A stretch of DNA of 64,000 nt from Psychromonas sp. 14N.309.X.WAT.B.A12. Lineage in GTDB: Bacteria > Pseudomonadota > Gammaproteobacteria > Enterobacterales > Psychromonadaceae. A model generated the notes under the pieces. That model was not told the DNA's origin. It saw only the letters and a list, made by a program, of their open reading frames with translations, and did no database searches. The stretch's first letter is position 1, and the number at the start of each line of letters is the position of its first letter. Below, in pieces: positions 8,580-17,685 of this stretch. Both the position numbers and the translations under genes were made by a program. Location: positions 62,001-126,000 of the forward strand of contig NZ_JAPNXS010000006.1 in assembly GCF_030397575.1 (NCBI RefSeq). Direction: 5' to 3'.

Positions 8580-9482
8580 TTAATTCGTCTTGTTAGCTTC
8601 ATTAATTCTTTCTCGCTCTTCAATTATTTTATCGCTGACAGAGAAAAATGCATCAACTACTTTCGGATCAAAATGTGTTCCTTTGCCTTCTTCAACCATT
8701 GCTAATGCTTTTTGATCAGAAAAAGCAGCTCGGTAACATCTATCCATTGTCAAAGCATCAAAAAAGTCAGCTAAAGCGACAATGCGCCCACTTAAAGGAA
8801 TCTCTTCTCCTTTAAGTTGCGAAGGATAACCAGAACCATCGTATTTCTCATGGTGCGCAAGAGCAACTTCTTCTGCCATTTTTAAAACAGGGACATCGGA
8901 TCCACTGAGTATATTTGCACCATATTCTGGATGCTTACGCATAACAACCCATTCTTCAGGCGTTAACACCCCTGATTTTTTAAGAATGCTATCAGGCACG
9001 CCGATCTTGCCGATATCATGCATTGGGCTGGCTTGTTCAAGCAAATTACAATACTCATTATTTTGACCATAAGCATCAGCAATCATGGCTGAAAACCGAC
9101 TCATCCTTACAATATGAACGCCTGTATCATCGTCTTTAAACTCGGCGGCAGTAGCTAATCGCCTAATAGTATCTAAGTGTGAAGACTCTAGAGCACGATA
9201 AGACTTCTCTTTTTGCTCTAACAAAATCATAAAGTCTTGATTGAACCTTTCTAATTGTTTATAGGCGGCGTTTTTCTCGTTTTCACTTTCTTCGGCTAAA
9301 TTACGATCACTTAATAGCTTTTGAAAATCCTCCGCATATCGAAATAACTGTGATTGTAATGCCGCATTTTCAGCTTTTAACGTATTCAATGCATGATGAT
9401 ATGGCTCAAGTGAAGATAAAGTAAAATCAAGTTTATTGACTAATGAATTAACACTAGTATCAATGCTATATTTAACAGACAT
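8580..9482 (-). CDS. HD-GYP c-di-GMP phosphodiesterase with N-terminal coiled coil
   Basis: A 300-residue cytoplasmic protein. Residues 30-100 are a long coiled coil with charged heptads; residues 105-290 are an HD-GYP domain with H155-D156 in MHDIGKIGVPD and the diagnostic HHEKYDGSGYP at 210-220. These residues are those needed for hydrolysis of cyclic di-GMP. It has no receiver domain of its own, but the gene follows a single-domain response regulator by 28 bp, so it may be that regulator's output partner. The start at 9482 is chosen for the AGGAGG site; an in-frame codon 18 bases upstream is less suitable. Confidence 0.88.
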   Translation of the reverse strand: MSVKYSIDTSVNSLVNKLDFTLSSLEPYHHALNTLKAENAALQSQLFRYAEDFQKLLSDRNLAEESENEKNAAYKQLERFNQDFMILLEQKEKSYRALESSHLDTIRRLATAAEFKDDDTGVHIVRMSRFSAMIADAYGQNNEYCNLLEQASPMHDIGKIGVPDSILKKSGVLTPEEWVVMRKHPEYGANILSGSDVPVLKMAEEVALAHHEKYDGSGYPSQLKGEEIPLSGRIVALADFFDALTMDRCYRAAFSDQKALAMVEEGKGTHFDPKVVDAFFSVSDKIIEERERINEANKTN

Positions 9483-9510
9483 AAGTCCTCCTATAATCAA
9501 ATTAACACCA

Positions 9511-9882
9511 TTATTGCAATGCTAATTTAACCGTATCAATCAGTTGTAATGGGCTAAATGGTTTAATTAAATAATCATCAGCACCGACACGATTGCCCTC
9601 TTGTAGATCAGAACTTTGACCTTTTGCGGTTAACAAGATCACGTAAGGTACCTTTTCATATGAACCACTTTTTAGTTTTTCACAGACTTGATAACCATCA
9701 ATCTCACCAGGCATCATGACATCTAAAATAACTAAATCAGGTTGAATAACTGCTGCTAGCTCCAATGCCCGTTCACCGTAACCGGCTTCATGAAGTTCAT
9801 AGCCACCAAACTCTAATGTCATACGTACCAACTTTCGCAACTCACCTTGATCATCGACAATAAGCACCCTTTTTTTATTCAT
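9511..9882 (-). CDS. Single-domain response regulator (CheY-like)
   Basis: A 123-residue receiver domain with D10-D11 acidic pocket, phospho-acceptor D54 in VILDVMMPGEIDGYQ, the LLTAKG threonine and the YLIKPF lysine. It has no output domain, so the signal must be passed by protein contact. The gene starts 3 bp after the histidine kinase gene with AAGGAG before its ATG and is followed by the HD-GYP gene. I infer a kinase to regulator to phosphodiesterase path. Confidence 0.9.
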   Translation of the reverse strand: MNKKRVLIVDDQGELRKLVRMTLEFGGYELHEAGYGERALELAAVIQPDLVILDVMMPGEIDGYQVCEKLKSGSYEKVPYVILLTAKGQSSDLQEGNRVGADDYLIKPFSPLQLIDTVKLALQ

Positions 9883-9885
9883 TAG

Positions 9886-11982
9886 TTACTCCTTATTAAA
9901 TTTATGGACTGTCAGTGGTAACCAGAAGGTTGCTGTCATACCCTGCCCACTTTCACTGCTATATTCGGTTTTTCCACCATGGATAGAGACAATTTCATTA
10001 ACTAAAGAAACCCCTAAACCACTACCTGGCGTTGCACCAGAATCATCGGCACGATAAAAACGTTCACCCAAACGCGATAACTGTTGCGGCGTCATACCAA
10101 TGCCTCTATCAATAATGCTTATGCCAAAGAACGTCTTACCTTGCTCTTCCTTTAAATGAGTTACTAAGGTGATATCTTTAGATGAATACTTAAACGCATT
10201 ACTCAATAGGTTTCTTAAAACTTGGCGTATTTTATCAATATCAAAAGCGAGCGCAGTTGGCCATGCTACAGCAGGATTAATAATGGCTTTTCGCCCTTTA
10301 AAGGCGCCTTCAACTTCCACGCAAGATTCTTTAATAACAGCTTCAATATCTTGTATAGAAATATTAAAACCCTTGCCAGCCCTCGCCTCAATCCGAGATA
10401 AATCCAACAACTCATCTAATAAGTATTTCAAGTGAAGTGATTGGCGATGAATAATGCTATACATTTCATGTGCAGTACTTTTATCGTAATCTCGAGCTAG
10501 TAACAACTCCGAGAAACCACAAATACTTACTAAAGGTGTCCGTAACTCGTGAGCTGCAGTAGTCAAAAATTCACTTTTCATCTTATCGACAATGGTTAAA
10601 TGGGTGATATCAACAAAGAAAAGAATATCCGAAGAATCTGGGTCAGCTATATCGATTTTCTGGCGAGAAATAGTTAACACTTTCTCAACAGGGGATTTTA
10701 AATATAAAATATTCTCAGTTAATAATTCATCCAATAATGACAAATCTTTATGGTGAGAATAATCGATAGAATTATCTATTAAATCAGTAAAACAAGCCCA
10801 ATTATTTCCACCTAGAAAGCAACGTTCAGGTGCAATAGAAAACATAGAATAAAACGCAGGGTTAACATAAGAGATACTTAGGTCATTAGCTAATATCAAA
10901 AAACCATTCGGGCTCAAATTAAATACAGCTTGAAGCTCATATTGAAGACGATTAATTTCAGTTTTATCACGAATGACGCCAACAATATATTGCTGATTAT
11001 TGAACTCCATCTGATTACAATGTATTTCAAGTGCAACATGCTTACCCTTTAAGGTAAGACCTTCTACATTTTGTATATGCTTTTCTTTTGAATTAATAAT
11101 GCCATTCAAATTAAACTCGGGAATAAAATCAAAAATACTCTGCGTCACTATTAAGCTTTCTTCAAGTCCAAACAATCGATAAGCAGAGCGATTCATTGAA
11201 TGGATATCACCTTCGATACTTACCATAAAAATACCATCGGTGACCGTATTCATTACCGTATCCATACGAGAATTATCGGATTTTAATTTTTGGGTGACTT
11301 GGCCTATTTTTTTAGACATCAGATTGAATGCATTGGAGGCATCTGTTACTTCATCACTGCCTTCAATCGGTATTTGTAACCCAGTCTCCCCCTGTGACAC
11401 TTTTAATGTAGCTTCCTGCAACACTGTTAATCGCTTGGTTAACGCAACACCTAATAACAATGAAAACAGGGCAACGAATAACATTTCAACAAATGCAATC
11501 GTAGAAAGGTGATTCGTTGCTTGGTCGATGATCGATTGCTGCTCTTCGATAGATAACCCAATCTCAACCCGACCAAACTGATATCCATCGATCATGATAT
11601 TGGCATAAGCGTCGTAAGTCCCATCGCTTTCACTATCAACAATCGAGTTGTCTTCTTTAAAAGGCTGGTTTAAAAAATGTTGGTTTCCAACTTCAGCTAA
11701 AACTCCATCGAGCCCTACAACTCGAATATACAATATTTTGGAAGTGTTAATAGTGGAATTTAAAATAGAGTCTAGTGTCGCAATATCTTGAGATACCACT
11801 GCATCTACAGATGCAGTCGCTAACAGAGTAGAGATATTACTCGCTTGATCTTTAATATCTAATTCAATTGTTTCGTATAGAATAGACCGGCTATTCAGTA
11901 CTAATATAAACAGAAAGAATGTTTCGATAATAGCAATACCGAAAATCGTTTTCATTTTAAAAGAGAATTTAAAGTTCAGCAT
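9886..11982 (-). CDS. PAS-domain sensor histidine kinase
   Basis: A 698-residue membrane kinase. Helix one is at residues 10-30, a roughly 130-residue periplasmic sensor region follows, helix two is at 162-182, then HAMP (to about 235), PAS (about 240-345), PAS (about 350-465), HisKA with H478 in AAHELRTPLVS, and an ATPase domain with N595 in NLLSNAFKYS, DRGIGM and GSGLGVSLV. It is a complete class I kinase. It lies 17 bp downstream of a PhnD-like binding protein, which is likely to present a ligand to its periplasmic domain. Confidence 0.9.
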   Translation of the reverse strand: MLNFKFSFKMKTIFGIAIIETFFLFILVLNSRSILYETIELDIKDQASNISTLLATASVDAVVSQDIATLDSILNSTINTSKILYIRVVGLDGVLAEVGNQHFLNQPFKEDNSIVDSESDGTYDAYANIMIDGYQFGRVEIGLSIEEQQSIIDQATNHLSTIAFVEMLFVALFSLLLGVALTKRLTVLQEATLKVSQGETGLQIPIEGSDEVTDASNAFNLMSKKIGQVTQKLKSDNSRMDTVMNTVTDGIFMVSIEGDIHSMNRSAYRLFGLEESLIVTQSIFDFIPEFNLNGIINSKEKHIQNVEGLTLKGKHVALEIHCNQMEFNNQQYIVGVIRDKTEINRLQYELQAVFNLSPNGFLILANDLSISYVNPAFYSMFSIAPERCFLGGNNWACFTDLIDNSIDYSHHKDLSLLDELLTENILYLKSPVEKVLTISRQKIDIADPDSSDILFFVDITHLTIVDKMKSEFLTTAAHELRTPLVSICGFSELLLARDYDKSTAHEMYSIIHRQSLHLKYLLDELLDLSRIEARAGKGFNISIQDIEAVIKESCVEVEGAFKGRKAIINPAVAWPTALAFDIDKIRQVLRNLLSNAFKYSSKDITLVTHLKEEQGKTFFGISIIDRGIGMTPQQLSRLGERFYRADDSGATPGSGLGVSLVNEIVSIHGGKTEYSSESGQGMTATFWLPLTVHKFNKE

Positions 11983-11999
11983 ATAAGTCGTTTCTCTAC

Positions 12000-12809
12000 T
12001 TACTTGAGCAAGTCAATTTCTAAAGCACGAACATCATTCCAATCACTGTCTTCACTTTTCATTAACCCAGTCTTGAACCCTAATCCGGTCAATATTTCCA
12101 TGCCTTCTGGTTGACTATTTAACGATAACAATGCGCTTTGGATACGTTCAGTTTCTTCATCACTTAACTCCTCAGAAACAGCAAATGCGTGTGGTGTATA
12201 ACCTTTAGAGCGCCATATAACTTTTAATTGGTCTGACTGCGCCTTAGGGAAAGTAGATAAAGTACGGTCAATCCCACCACCGGCAAGAAATAAACCTTTT
12301 ACAACGCCACTGTAAACAGAATCATGAGATGAAACATATTGAGGCATAAATGAAACGCCTTCTAGGCGAAGATGTGCTTGCGGTAAAACGGTTGCAGCAA
12401 AGGCTGCGGGAGCAGGAAAAGCCACTTCAACACCTGATAACATCGATAAATCCGAAATATCACTGTCTTTACGTACCACCATAATGCCATGAATACGTTT
12501 GTCTTTTTGACGAGCAATCGCACGTAGACCGATAGATTTACTAAACACGGTATAATGATAAGGGTTTAAGTAAGTAATATCGTATTCACCCGCCGCAACT
12601 CGCTTTTCAAACTCCGGAATATTAGGGGCAGTAGCGAAACGAATTTGATACCCGGTTTTCTCAGATAAAGAGAGAGTTAATGGCAACCAAACTTTAGCTA
12701 AGCTAGAAGCTGATTGCTGAGGAACAACACCGAGCTTTAATACCTTTCCTTCTGCCAAGATATTGCTCGATAAAAACATCATGATTATTGCAATAAAAAA
12801 TTTCTGCAT
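12000..12809 (-). CDS. PhnD-like periplasmic binding protein (sensor partner)
   Basis: A 269-residue secreted binding protein: signal peptide MQKFFIAIIMMFLSSNILA, then LKLGVVPQQSASSLAKVWLPL, the typical start of PhnD/phosphonate-type solute-binding proteins, and the YDITYLNPYHYTVF motif. No ABC permease or ATPase gene accompanies it; the next genes are kinase, regulator and HD-GYP. This suggests it reports a ligand (phosphonate-like anion or other, unknown) to the kinase instead of feeding an importer. The ATG at 12809 has GGAGGTGAT just upstream, so an upstream TTG in frame is rejected. Confidence 0.85.
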   Translation of the reverse strand: MQKFFIAIIMMFLSSNILAEGKVLKLGVVPQQSASSLAKVWLPLTLSLSEKTGYQIRFATAPNIPEFEKRVAAGEYDITYLNPYHYTVFSKSIGLRAIARQKDKRIHGIMVVRKDSDISDLSMLSGVEVAFPAPAAFAATVLPQAHLRLEGVSFMPQYVSSHDSVYSGVVKGLFLAGGGIDRTLSTFPKAQSDQLKVIWRSKGYTPHAFAVSEELSDEETERIQSALLSLNSQPEGMEILTGLGFKTGLMKSEDSDWNDVRALEIDLLK

Positions 12810-13086
12810 ATCAATCACCTCCAATGTGAATGAAAAATCTAGTTGCTACGCTTCTATTAATCACTTGATGACACTAGAATAAAACGTGGCAACAATTAAT
12901 ACAGCAAAATCACAAGCCAAGATCATTTATAAATATAATAATTACTCCTTAAGTGTAGATTAAAATCAAAGAAAGCCTACTGATTTAAGATGAAAAATGT
13001 GATGATTAATGAAAAACAGATTACTTTTCCAACAATTTGACCGTTAGCAAATTTAAATAGCTTGCACTGATTAAACACCCAAAAAT

Positions 13087-13108
13087 TAAGGTGACTAAGG
13101 TCACATTT
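13087..13108. promoter_or_regulatory. CRP-like site in divergent intergenic region
   Basis: GGTGA-N6-TCACA followed by TTT (core 13090-13105) differs from the CRP consensus TGTGA-N6-TCACA by one base. It lies 93 bp before the MFS start and about 280 bp from the PhnD-like gene, so it more likely acts on the MFS gene. Predicted only. Confidence 0.45.
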
Positions 13109-13200
13109 CCAATTACTATTTACTTTTATAAAATAATGATATTTATCACTTGTATGTATAAATCGATTTGATCGAAGACCATACTTGTGACACAAGGAAA

Positions 13201-14400
13201 ATGATGACCTCAGGCCACGTAGCACAACCTATTAACCGAGTTACTATTATGATAGTTCTCGCGCTCGGCACTTTTATACTAGGGCTAACCGAATTCTCTA
13301 TGATGCCGATGTTGCCTTTAATCAGTGATACTTTTAATGTGACTCCCACACAATCAGGACACGCAATCAGTGCCTACGCGATGGGGGTTGTGGTAGGTGC
13401 ACCAGTTTTAATGCTTACCACGGCTAATATGCGAAAACGTAAAGCATTGCTTATTTTCTTAAGCTTAATGTTTATAGCCAATGGATTAAGTGCTCTTTCA
13501 ACCTCTTTAAATCAACTCATCTTATTCCGATTTTTAAGTGGCTTACCACACGGAGCCTATTTTGGAGCTGCAATACTGTTTGCTGCAGATATTGCCCCCA
13601 AAGGCCTGCGTGCTACTTTTATGTCTAAAATATTTATGGGATTAACCATAGCCACTATTGTTGGTGTGCCATTAGTGACGTTAATTGGACAGAATTTAAG
13701 TTGGCGATACTGTTTAGCAGGCGCATCGGTATTATCTTTGATCGCCCTGATCTTGGTGTACTTTGTAGTACCCAATATGGACAACAATAAACCTTCTAAT
13801 CTACTTAATGAGTTGAGTGTATTAAAAGACAAGTTAGTGTGGTCGATTCTAGGCATAGTGATTGTTGGATTTGGTGGCGTATTCTGTATCTATACTTATA
13901 TTGCTGACACTATCTTGGATGTCACGCATAGCCCTGCCTATACTATTTCTATTGCCATGGTGATGTTTGGTATTGGTTGTACTATCGGTAATTACTTTTT
14001 AGGAAAAGCTGCCGATGGCTCAGCGATAAAAGCAACAGGATTAAGCCTAGTATTTACCATAATTTTTGCTCTGATGTATGTGGGCGCAAGTCATAACATC
14101 TGGCAATTATATGCGGTGATCTTCTTAATTGGTTGCAGTATCGGATTAGCAACGTTAATTCAAACCCTACTAATGGATGTTTCTCCGGATGGTCATGCGA
14201 TGATTGGTGCTCTGGTACAATGTGCCTTTAATGTTGCCAATGCAATTGGTCCTTGGGTTGGTGGAATGGCCATTGCACAAGGTGCCCAACCAAATCAAAC
14301 AGGGTATGTAGCAGCAGCCCTATTCTTAGGTGGATTTATCATGTGGGGGCTAAGTTACTTTCAACTGAGTCGCAAAAACCAATCTATGCTTACCTCATAA
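13201..14400 (+). CDS. MFS transporter, AraJ/DHA1-type
   Basis: A protein of about 399 residues with twelve predicted helices. It opens LALGTFILGLTEFSMMPMLPLISDTF and has the loop RFLSGLPHGAYFGAAILFAAD, characteristic of the sugar-efflux/AraJ branch of DHA1 drug:proton antiporters. It is an inner-membrane exporter of unknown substrate. Two adjacent ATG codons (13201 and 13204) follow AAGGA; the second has the better spacing. An upstream TTG in frame has no site. A clear terminator follows, so it is a single-gene unit. Confidence 0.85.
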   Translation: MMTSGHVAQPINRVTIMIVLALGTFILGLTEFSMMPMLPLISDTFNVTPTQSGHAISAYAMGVVVGAPVLMLTTANMRKRKALLIFLSLMFIANGLSALSTSLNQLILFRFLSGLPHGAYFGAAILFAADIAPKGLRATFMSKIFMGLTIATIVGVPLVTLIGQNLSWRYCLAGASVLSLIALILVYFVVPNMDNNKPSNLLNELSVLKDKLVWSILGIVIVGFGGVFCIYTYIADTILDVTHSPAYTISIAMVMFGIGCTIGNYFLGKAADGSAIKATGLSLVFTIIFALMYVGASHNIWQLYAVIFLIGCSIGLATLIQTLLMDVSPDGHAMIGALVQCAFNVANAIGPWVGGMAIAQGAQPNQTGYVAAALFLGGFIMWGLSYFQLSRKNQSMLTS

Positions 14401-14406
14401 ATTAAG

Positions 14407-14434
14407 ATGCCTCTTGTTGTTGAAGAGGCATTTT
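14407..14434 (+). terminator. Intrinsic terminator after MFS gene
   Basis: ATGCCTCTT pairs with AAGAGGCAT across a 7-nt loop and is followed by TTTA, 6 bp after the stop codon. Confidence 0.75.
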
Positions 14435-14646
14435 ACCCCTCTATTTAGTGCCTTTCTGTTTAGCATTTTCCTATTTAGCACTCTCCTCTTTCACATTCAA
14501 TCACCCTTCAATGAGCAATTAAATTAAAATTACAAAGACAATATCGCGTATTAATCAATAGATTATCATTGCGGTAAAAGCACATTGCACTATGACTTTA
14601 TAGAGCGCTATGATGCAAACTCAGCTGTCAATCAAAGAGAAATAAC

Positions 14647-15309
14647 ATGCGCATAACATTATTACTATTTTGTTTTTTAATAAGTTTACAGGCTACTGCA
14701 GCAACGGAAATCAGTGTATTTGCTAATAATGGCCTAGCGAACTGGGAAGAGGAATCCTTTGAAGGCCAATCAACCTATAACATTGTGAAATATGGGCAAC
14801 GCACAGTACTTAAAGCAGAAAGTAATAACAGTGCTTCCGGGCTAGTGTTAAAGAAACGTGTTGATCTACTCAAAACACCTTACATACAGTGGGATTGGCT
14901 CACTACCTCTAAGCTTTCTGGATTAAATGAGCAAGCAAAACCGGGCGACGATTATGTCGCTAGAATCTATGTGGTGATCGATGGTGGTTTTGCAGTTTGG
15001 AGCAGCAAATGTCTAAGTTATGTTTGGTCCAGTAATCAAGCACAAGGAACAGTATGGAATAACGCCTTTATAGGCGATAGGGTAAGAATGATTGCTGTGC
15101 GCGGCGAACAAGACAATATCAACCAATGGTACCAAGAGAAACGCAACGTTTATCAAGATCTAATCGATCAATTTGGGGATAAAGGCAGTGAACAAAAGAA
15201 TCAAAAAGCTTACCGTTATATTGATGTCATAGCGATCATGACGGATACCGATAATAGCGGCAGACAGGCTGAATCTTATTATGGAGATATTAGTTTTAGT
15301 GCTCAATAA
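14647..15309 (+). CDS. DUF3047 secreted protein
   Basis: A 220-residue protein with signal peptide MRITLLLFCFLISLQATA and a DUF3047 domain: GLANWEEESFEGQ near the mature N-terminus, PYIQWDWLTT, DDYVARIYVVIDGG and the C-terminal IDVIAIMTDTDNSGRQAESYYGDISF. The fold is probably beta-rich and the protein periplasmic; no activity is established for the family. It stands alone on the plus strand, with the MITE-like repeat downstream. Confidence 0.82.
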   Translation: MRITLLLFCFLISLQATAATEISVFANNGLANWEEESFEGQSTYNIVKYGQRTVLKAESNNSASGLVLKKRVDLLKTPYIQWDWLTTSKLSGLNEQAKPGDDYVARIYVVIDGGFAVWSSKCLSYVWSSNQAQGTVWNNAFIGDRVRMIAVRGEQDNINQWYQEKRNVYQDLIDQFGDKGSEQKNQKAYRYIDVIAIMTDTDNSGRQAESYYGDISFSAQ

Positions 15310-15477
15310 CTGACATTGAATCTCTTCTTAATATTTCGAATCAGCCTATTAGACAGCCACTTTACCCTTTTCTTAGGTGGCTCCACTTCTTTTTTGTCTT
15401 TTTAAAGCGCATATTAAGAAAGCCTTTATTGCATATTTAAAATCAACTGTTTATTCTCACTGTCCTTAAAAATATCT
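15310..15477. other. Intergenic spacer
   Basis: AT-rich DNA between the DUF3047 gene and the repeat. No gene or clear terminator hairpin was found. Confidence 0.3.
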
Positions 15478-15619
15478 AATACCAACTATATTAAATAAGT
15501 GCTCTACATTTTACATAGAAAAAATGACTTAGTTTAAGGTGTAAGTGAAAGAATTAACCAAACTTACAACGAAAAAATAAGTTATTTTAACAAGTAAAAT
15601 AGGTCAGTTAATTAGTATC
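15478..15619. repeat. MITE-like interspersed repeat, copy 1
   Basis: About 140 bp bounded by imperfect inverted ends (AATACCAACTA and TAATTAGTATC). Internally it shares with the copy at 58023-58176 the blocks ATTAAATAA, GTTTAAGG, AAACTTACAACGAA and TTATTTTAACAAG in the same order and spacing. It contains no ORF. It sits in the leader region of the BASS symporter gene, ending 24 bp before that start codon, so it may contribute to that gene's promoter or mRNA leader. Confidence 0.65.
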
Positions 15620-15642
15620 AGTGACGTAAAATCGGAATCATT

Positions 15643-16563
15643 ATGATCGCAACAATAACCAACTTATTTCCAATCTGGGCTATCACATTATCTGTGTTAG
15701 CCTTCTTTCAACCTAGCTTATTTATCGCCTTAAAGGCTTACATTGTGCCATTGTTAACACTTATTATGTTAGCAATGGGCTTAACCTTAACAGCTAAAGA
15801 TTTTGCACAAGTCAGCAAAAACATCAAAGCCGTCACTGTGGGTGTAATATTACAATTTACAGTCATGCCAATCGTCGCCTTAGCAATCGCCATTCTACTC
15901 AATTTTGATGCTAACCTAACCGTTGGTTTAGTGCTTGTTGGTGCTGTTGCAGGCGGTACAAGTAGTAACGTGATGTGTTTTTTAGCCAAAGGTGACGTTG
16001 CTTTATCAATCTCGATGACAGCTATCAGCACCTTATTAGGTGTTATCTTCACACCACTATTAGTTGAATTACTAGCAGGAAAAGCAATTGATATCCCTGT
16101 CGCCGGTATGATCATCAGCTTAATTAAAATTGTGCTAATTCCGGTGGTATTAGGCGTTGTAATTAACACTTTCCTACATAAGCCGATTAGCTTTATTGCA
16201 CCAACCTTGCCGCTTATCTCGATGGCTGCAATTGTGGTGATCATCGCGATAGTAGTAGCTCTAAATGTTAATAACTTGATTGCTGTAGGGCCAATGGTAG
16301 CGATAGCCGTTATATTACATAACTCATTTGGTTTACTGGCTGGTTACTTTATTACCAAAAAACTAGGCTTTGAAGAAAAGGTGTGTCGTACTATCGCCTT
16401 CGAAGTGGGTTTACAAAACTCAGGGTTAGCGGCGGCATTAGCCATGAAGTTTTTCGCACCAACAGCTGCTATTGCAGGTACAATTTTCTCTGTGTGGCAT
16501 AACATTAGTGGCTCTCTATTAGCGGGTTATTGGTCACGTAGCGCTAAGCAAGGTAAAGCCTAA
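15643..16563 (+). CDS. Bile acid:sodium symporter (BASS) family transporter
   Basis: A 306-residue membrane protein with about ten hydrophobic helices. The BASS signatures are LIMLAMGLTLTAKDFAQV near residue 40-57, GAVAGGTSSNVMCFLAKGDVALSI near 105-128 and FEVGLQNSGLAAALA near 250-265. It probably imports an organic anion with sodium; bacterial relatives move pyruvate, pantoate or bile-acid-like compounds and the substrate here is unknown. The gene is alone, with a GC-rich hairpin behind it. Confidence 0.88.
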   Translation: MIATITNLFPIWAITLSVLAFFQPSLFIALKAYIVPLLTLIMLAMGLTLTAKDFAQVSKNIKAVTVGVILQFTVMPIVALAIAILLNFDANLTVGLVLVGAVAGGTSSNVMCFLAKGDVALSISMTAISTLLGVIFTPLLVELLAGKAIDIPVAGMIISLIKIVLIPVVLGVVINTFLHKPISFIAPTLPLISMAAIVVIIAIVVALNVNNLIAVGPMVAIAVILHNSFGLLAGYFITKKLGFEEKVCRTIAFEVGLQNSGLAAALAMKFFAPTAAIAGTIFSVWHNISGSLLAGYWSRSAKQGKA

Positions 16564-16572
16564 CCTATGATT

Positions 16573-16610
16573 CACCTCGCCCTAGAACGATAATATTCGA
16601 GGGCGAGGTG
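16573..16610. terminator. GC-rich hairpin between convergent genes
   Basis: CACCTCGCCCT pairs perfectly with AGGGCGAGGTG over a 16-nt loop. It lies 9 bp after the BASS stop and before the convergent EamA stop. There is no U-tract on the plus strand. Confidence 0.55.
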
Positions 16611-16631
16611 GTCAGCTTTATCAATGAGGGA

Positions 16632-17480
16632 CTATCTTCGAGATAATTTTACATAAACAAATAAAGATAAGAAAATCACCGCAGCACCTAATAGTTTTTG
16701 CAATTTAATCTCTTCACCTAGCATACTTATACTTAATAATAATGTCCAAATCGGCTCTAAAATCATAATCAGTGCCGCTGTTTCAATCTTTACTGAAAAT
16801 TGTCCAACACTTTGGAAAAGGTAACGAATCGATGTAGCAATTAAAGTCGAGACGATAAACCAAAAAATAACGGTATTATTTAACTGATATTCAATCTCTT
16901 GGGTTAAGAATACATAAATGAAACTGACACAACCTACCGTAAGCAACTGAAGATAGATAGAGACTAAAGGTTTAACTGTATTGGTAACAACACGTTTATT
17001 AAAGATAAAATGCACAGAGAAAAGTGCCGATGAGAGTAGAAAACACCATTGACTGCTTTCTACTTGCCACCCATTTGTCAAGGTTAGTAACATCATACCA
17101 ACAACCGCAATCGGTAACGCGAGCCAAAACGCCCTGTTGGGTTTTTCTCTAAAAAATATCCAAGCAGTAAATGGCGCAATTATCATCGCTAAACTCATGA
17201 TAAATGCCCCTTCTGAAAGGCTATTAGTAATAGAAACTGCGTAGATCCAGACCTGTATACCCACGGTGAGCATTAACCCAACACCACACACCGAAAGCAC
17301 TTGTTGTAAACTTAAACGGAAGACACTTTTATAACAAAAAGGCAGTAGAATAAAACTAGCAATTAAGAAACGAGTAGCAATAAAAAGGTCGCCAGGTATG
17401 CCTGTTATTACAAGTTTTGAGGCGATCCAACCGATGCCAGCGAGTAAGGTAGCTAAGACTAAATGGATTTCTCCACGCAT
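16632..17480 (-). CDS. EamA/DMT family transporter
   Basis: A 282-residue protein with ten hydrophobic helices arranged as two EamA repeats (about 5-135 and 150-280); the end of the second reads ALIMILEPIWTLLLSISMLGEEI, typical of this family. It is probably a metabolite exporter of the inner membrane. The start is taken as the ATG at 17480 (MRGEIHLVLATLL); an in-frame TTG 27 bp upstream lacks a ribosome site. A paralogue of the same family lies at 23557-24423 but with quite different sequence. Confidence 0.82.
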   Translation of the reverse strand: MRGEIHLVLATLLAGIGWIASKLVITGIPGDLFIATRFLIASFILLPFCYKSVFRLSLQQVLSVCGVGLMLTVGIQVWIYAVSITNSLSEGAFIMSLAMIIAPFTAWIFFREKPNRAFWLALPIAVVGMMLLTLTNGWQVESSQWCFLLSSALFSVHFIFNKRVVTNTVKPLVSIYLQLLTVGCVSFIYVFLTQEIEYQLNNTVIFWFIVSTLIATSIRYLFQSVGQFSVKIETAALIMILEPIWTLLLSISMLGEEIKLQKLLGAAVIFLSLFVYVKLSRR

Positions 17481-17583
17481 AATTTTCTCTTTTATGATAA
17501 TGACCAATGAAATTAATTAACATATTTGCTTTAAACAATAAGCTTGATACGTTCGTTAATAAAAATGTGATAAATAAAAACAC

Positions 17584-17617
17584 AAAAGCAACCTAACAAA
17601 ATTGCAAGGTTGCTTTT
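17584..17617 (-). terminator. Terminator of the gloA-OYE unit
   Basis: AAAAGCAACCT and AGGTTGCTTTT form an 11-bp stem; read on the minus strand it ends in TTTT. It lies 69 bp beyond the old yellow enzyme stop. Confidence 0.7.
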
Positions 17618-17685
17618 ACATGGTTCACTTTATAAGAGCGCATTATGCTTTAAAACGAAATACTTATCATTATATTATTTTGATA

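Noticed and set aside
15738-16244. 168-codon minus-strand frame inside the BASS symporter gene
   Set aside because: It is the antisense shadow of a strongly recognisable transporter; composition is Ile/Thr/Pro-rich as expected for reversed membrane codons and there is no ribosome site.
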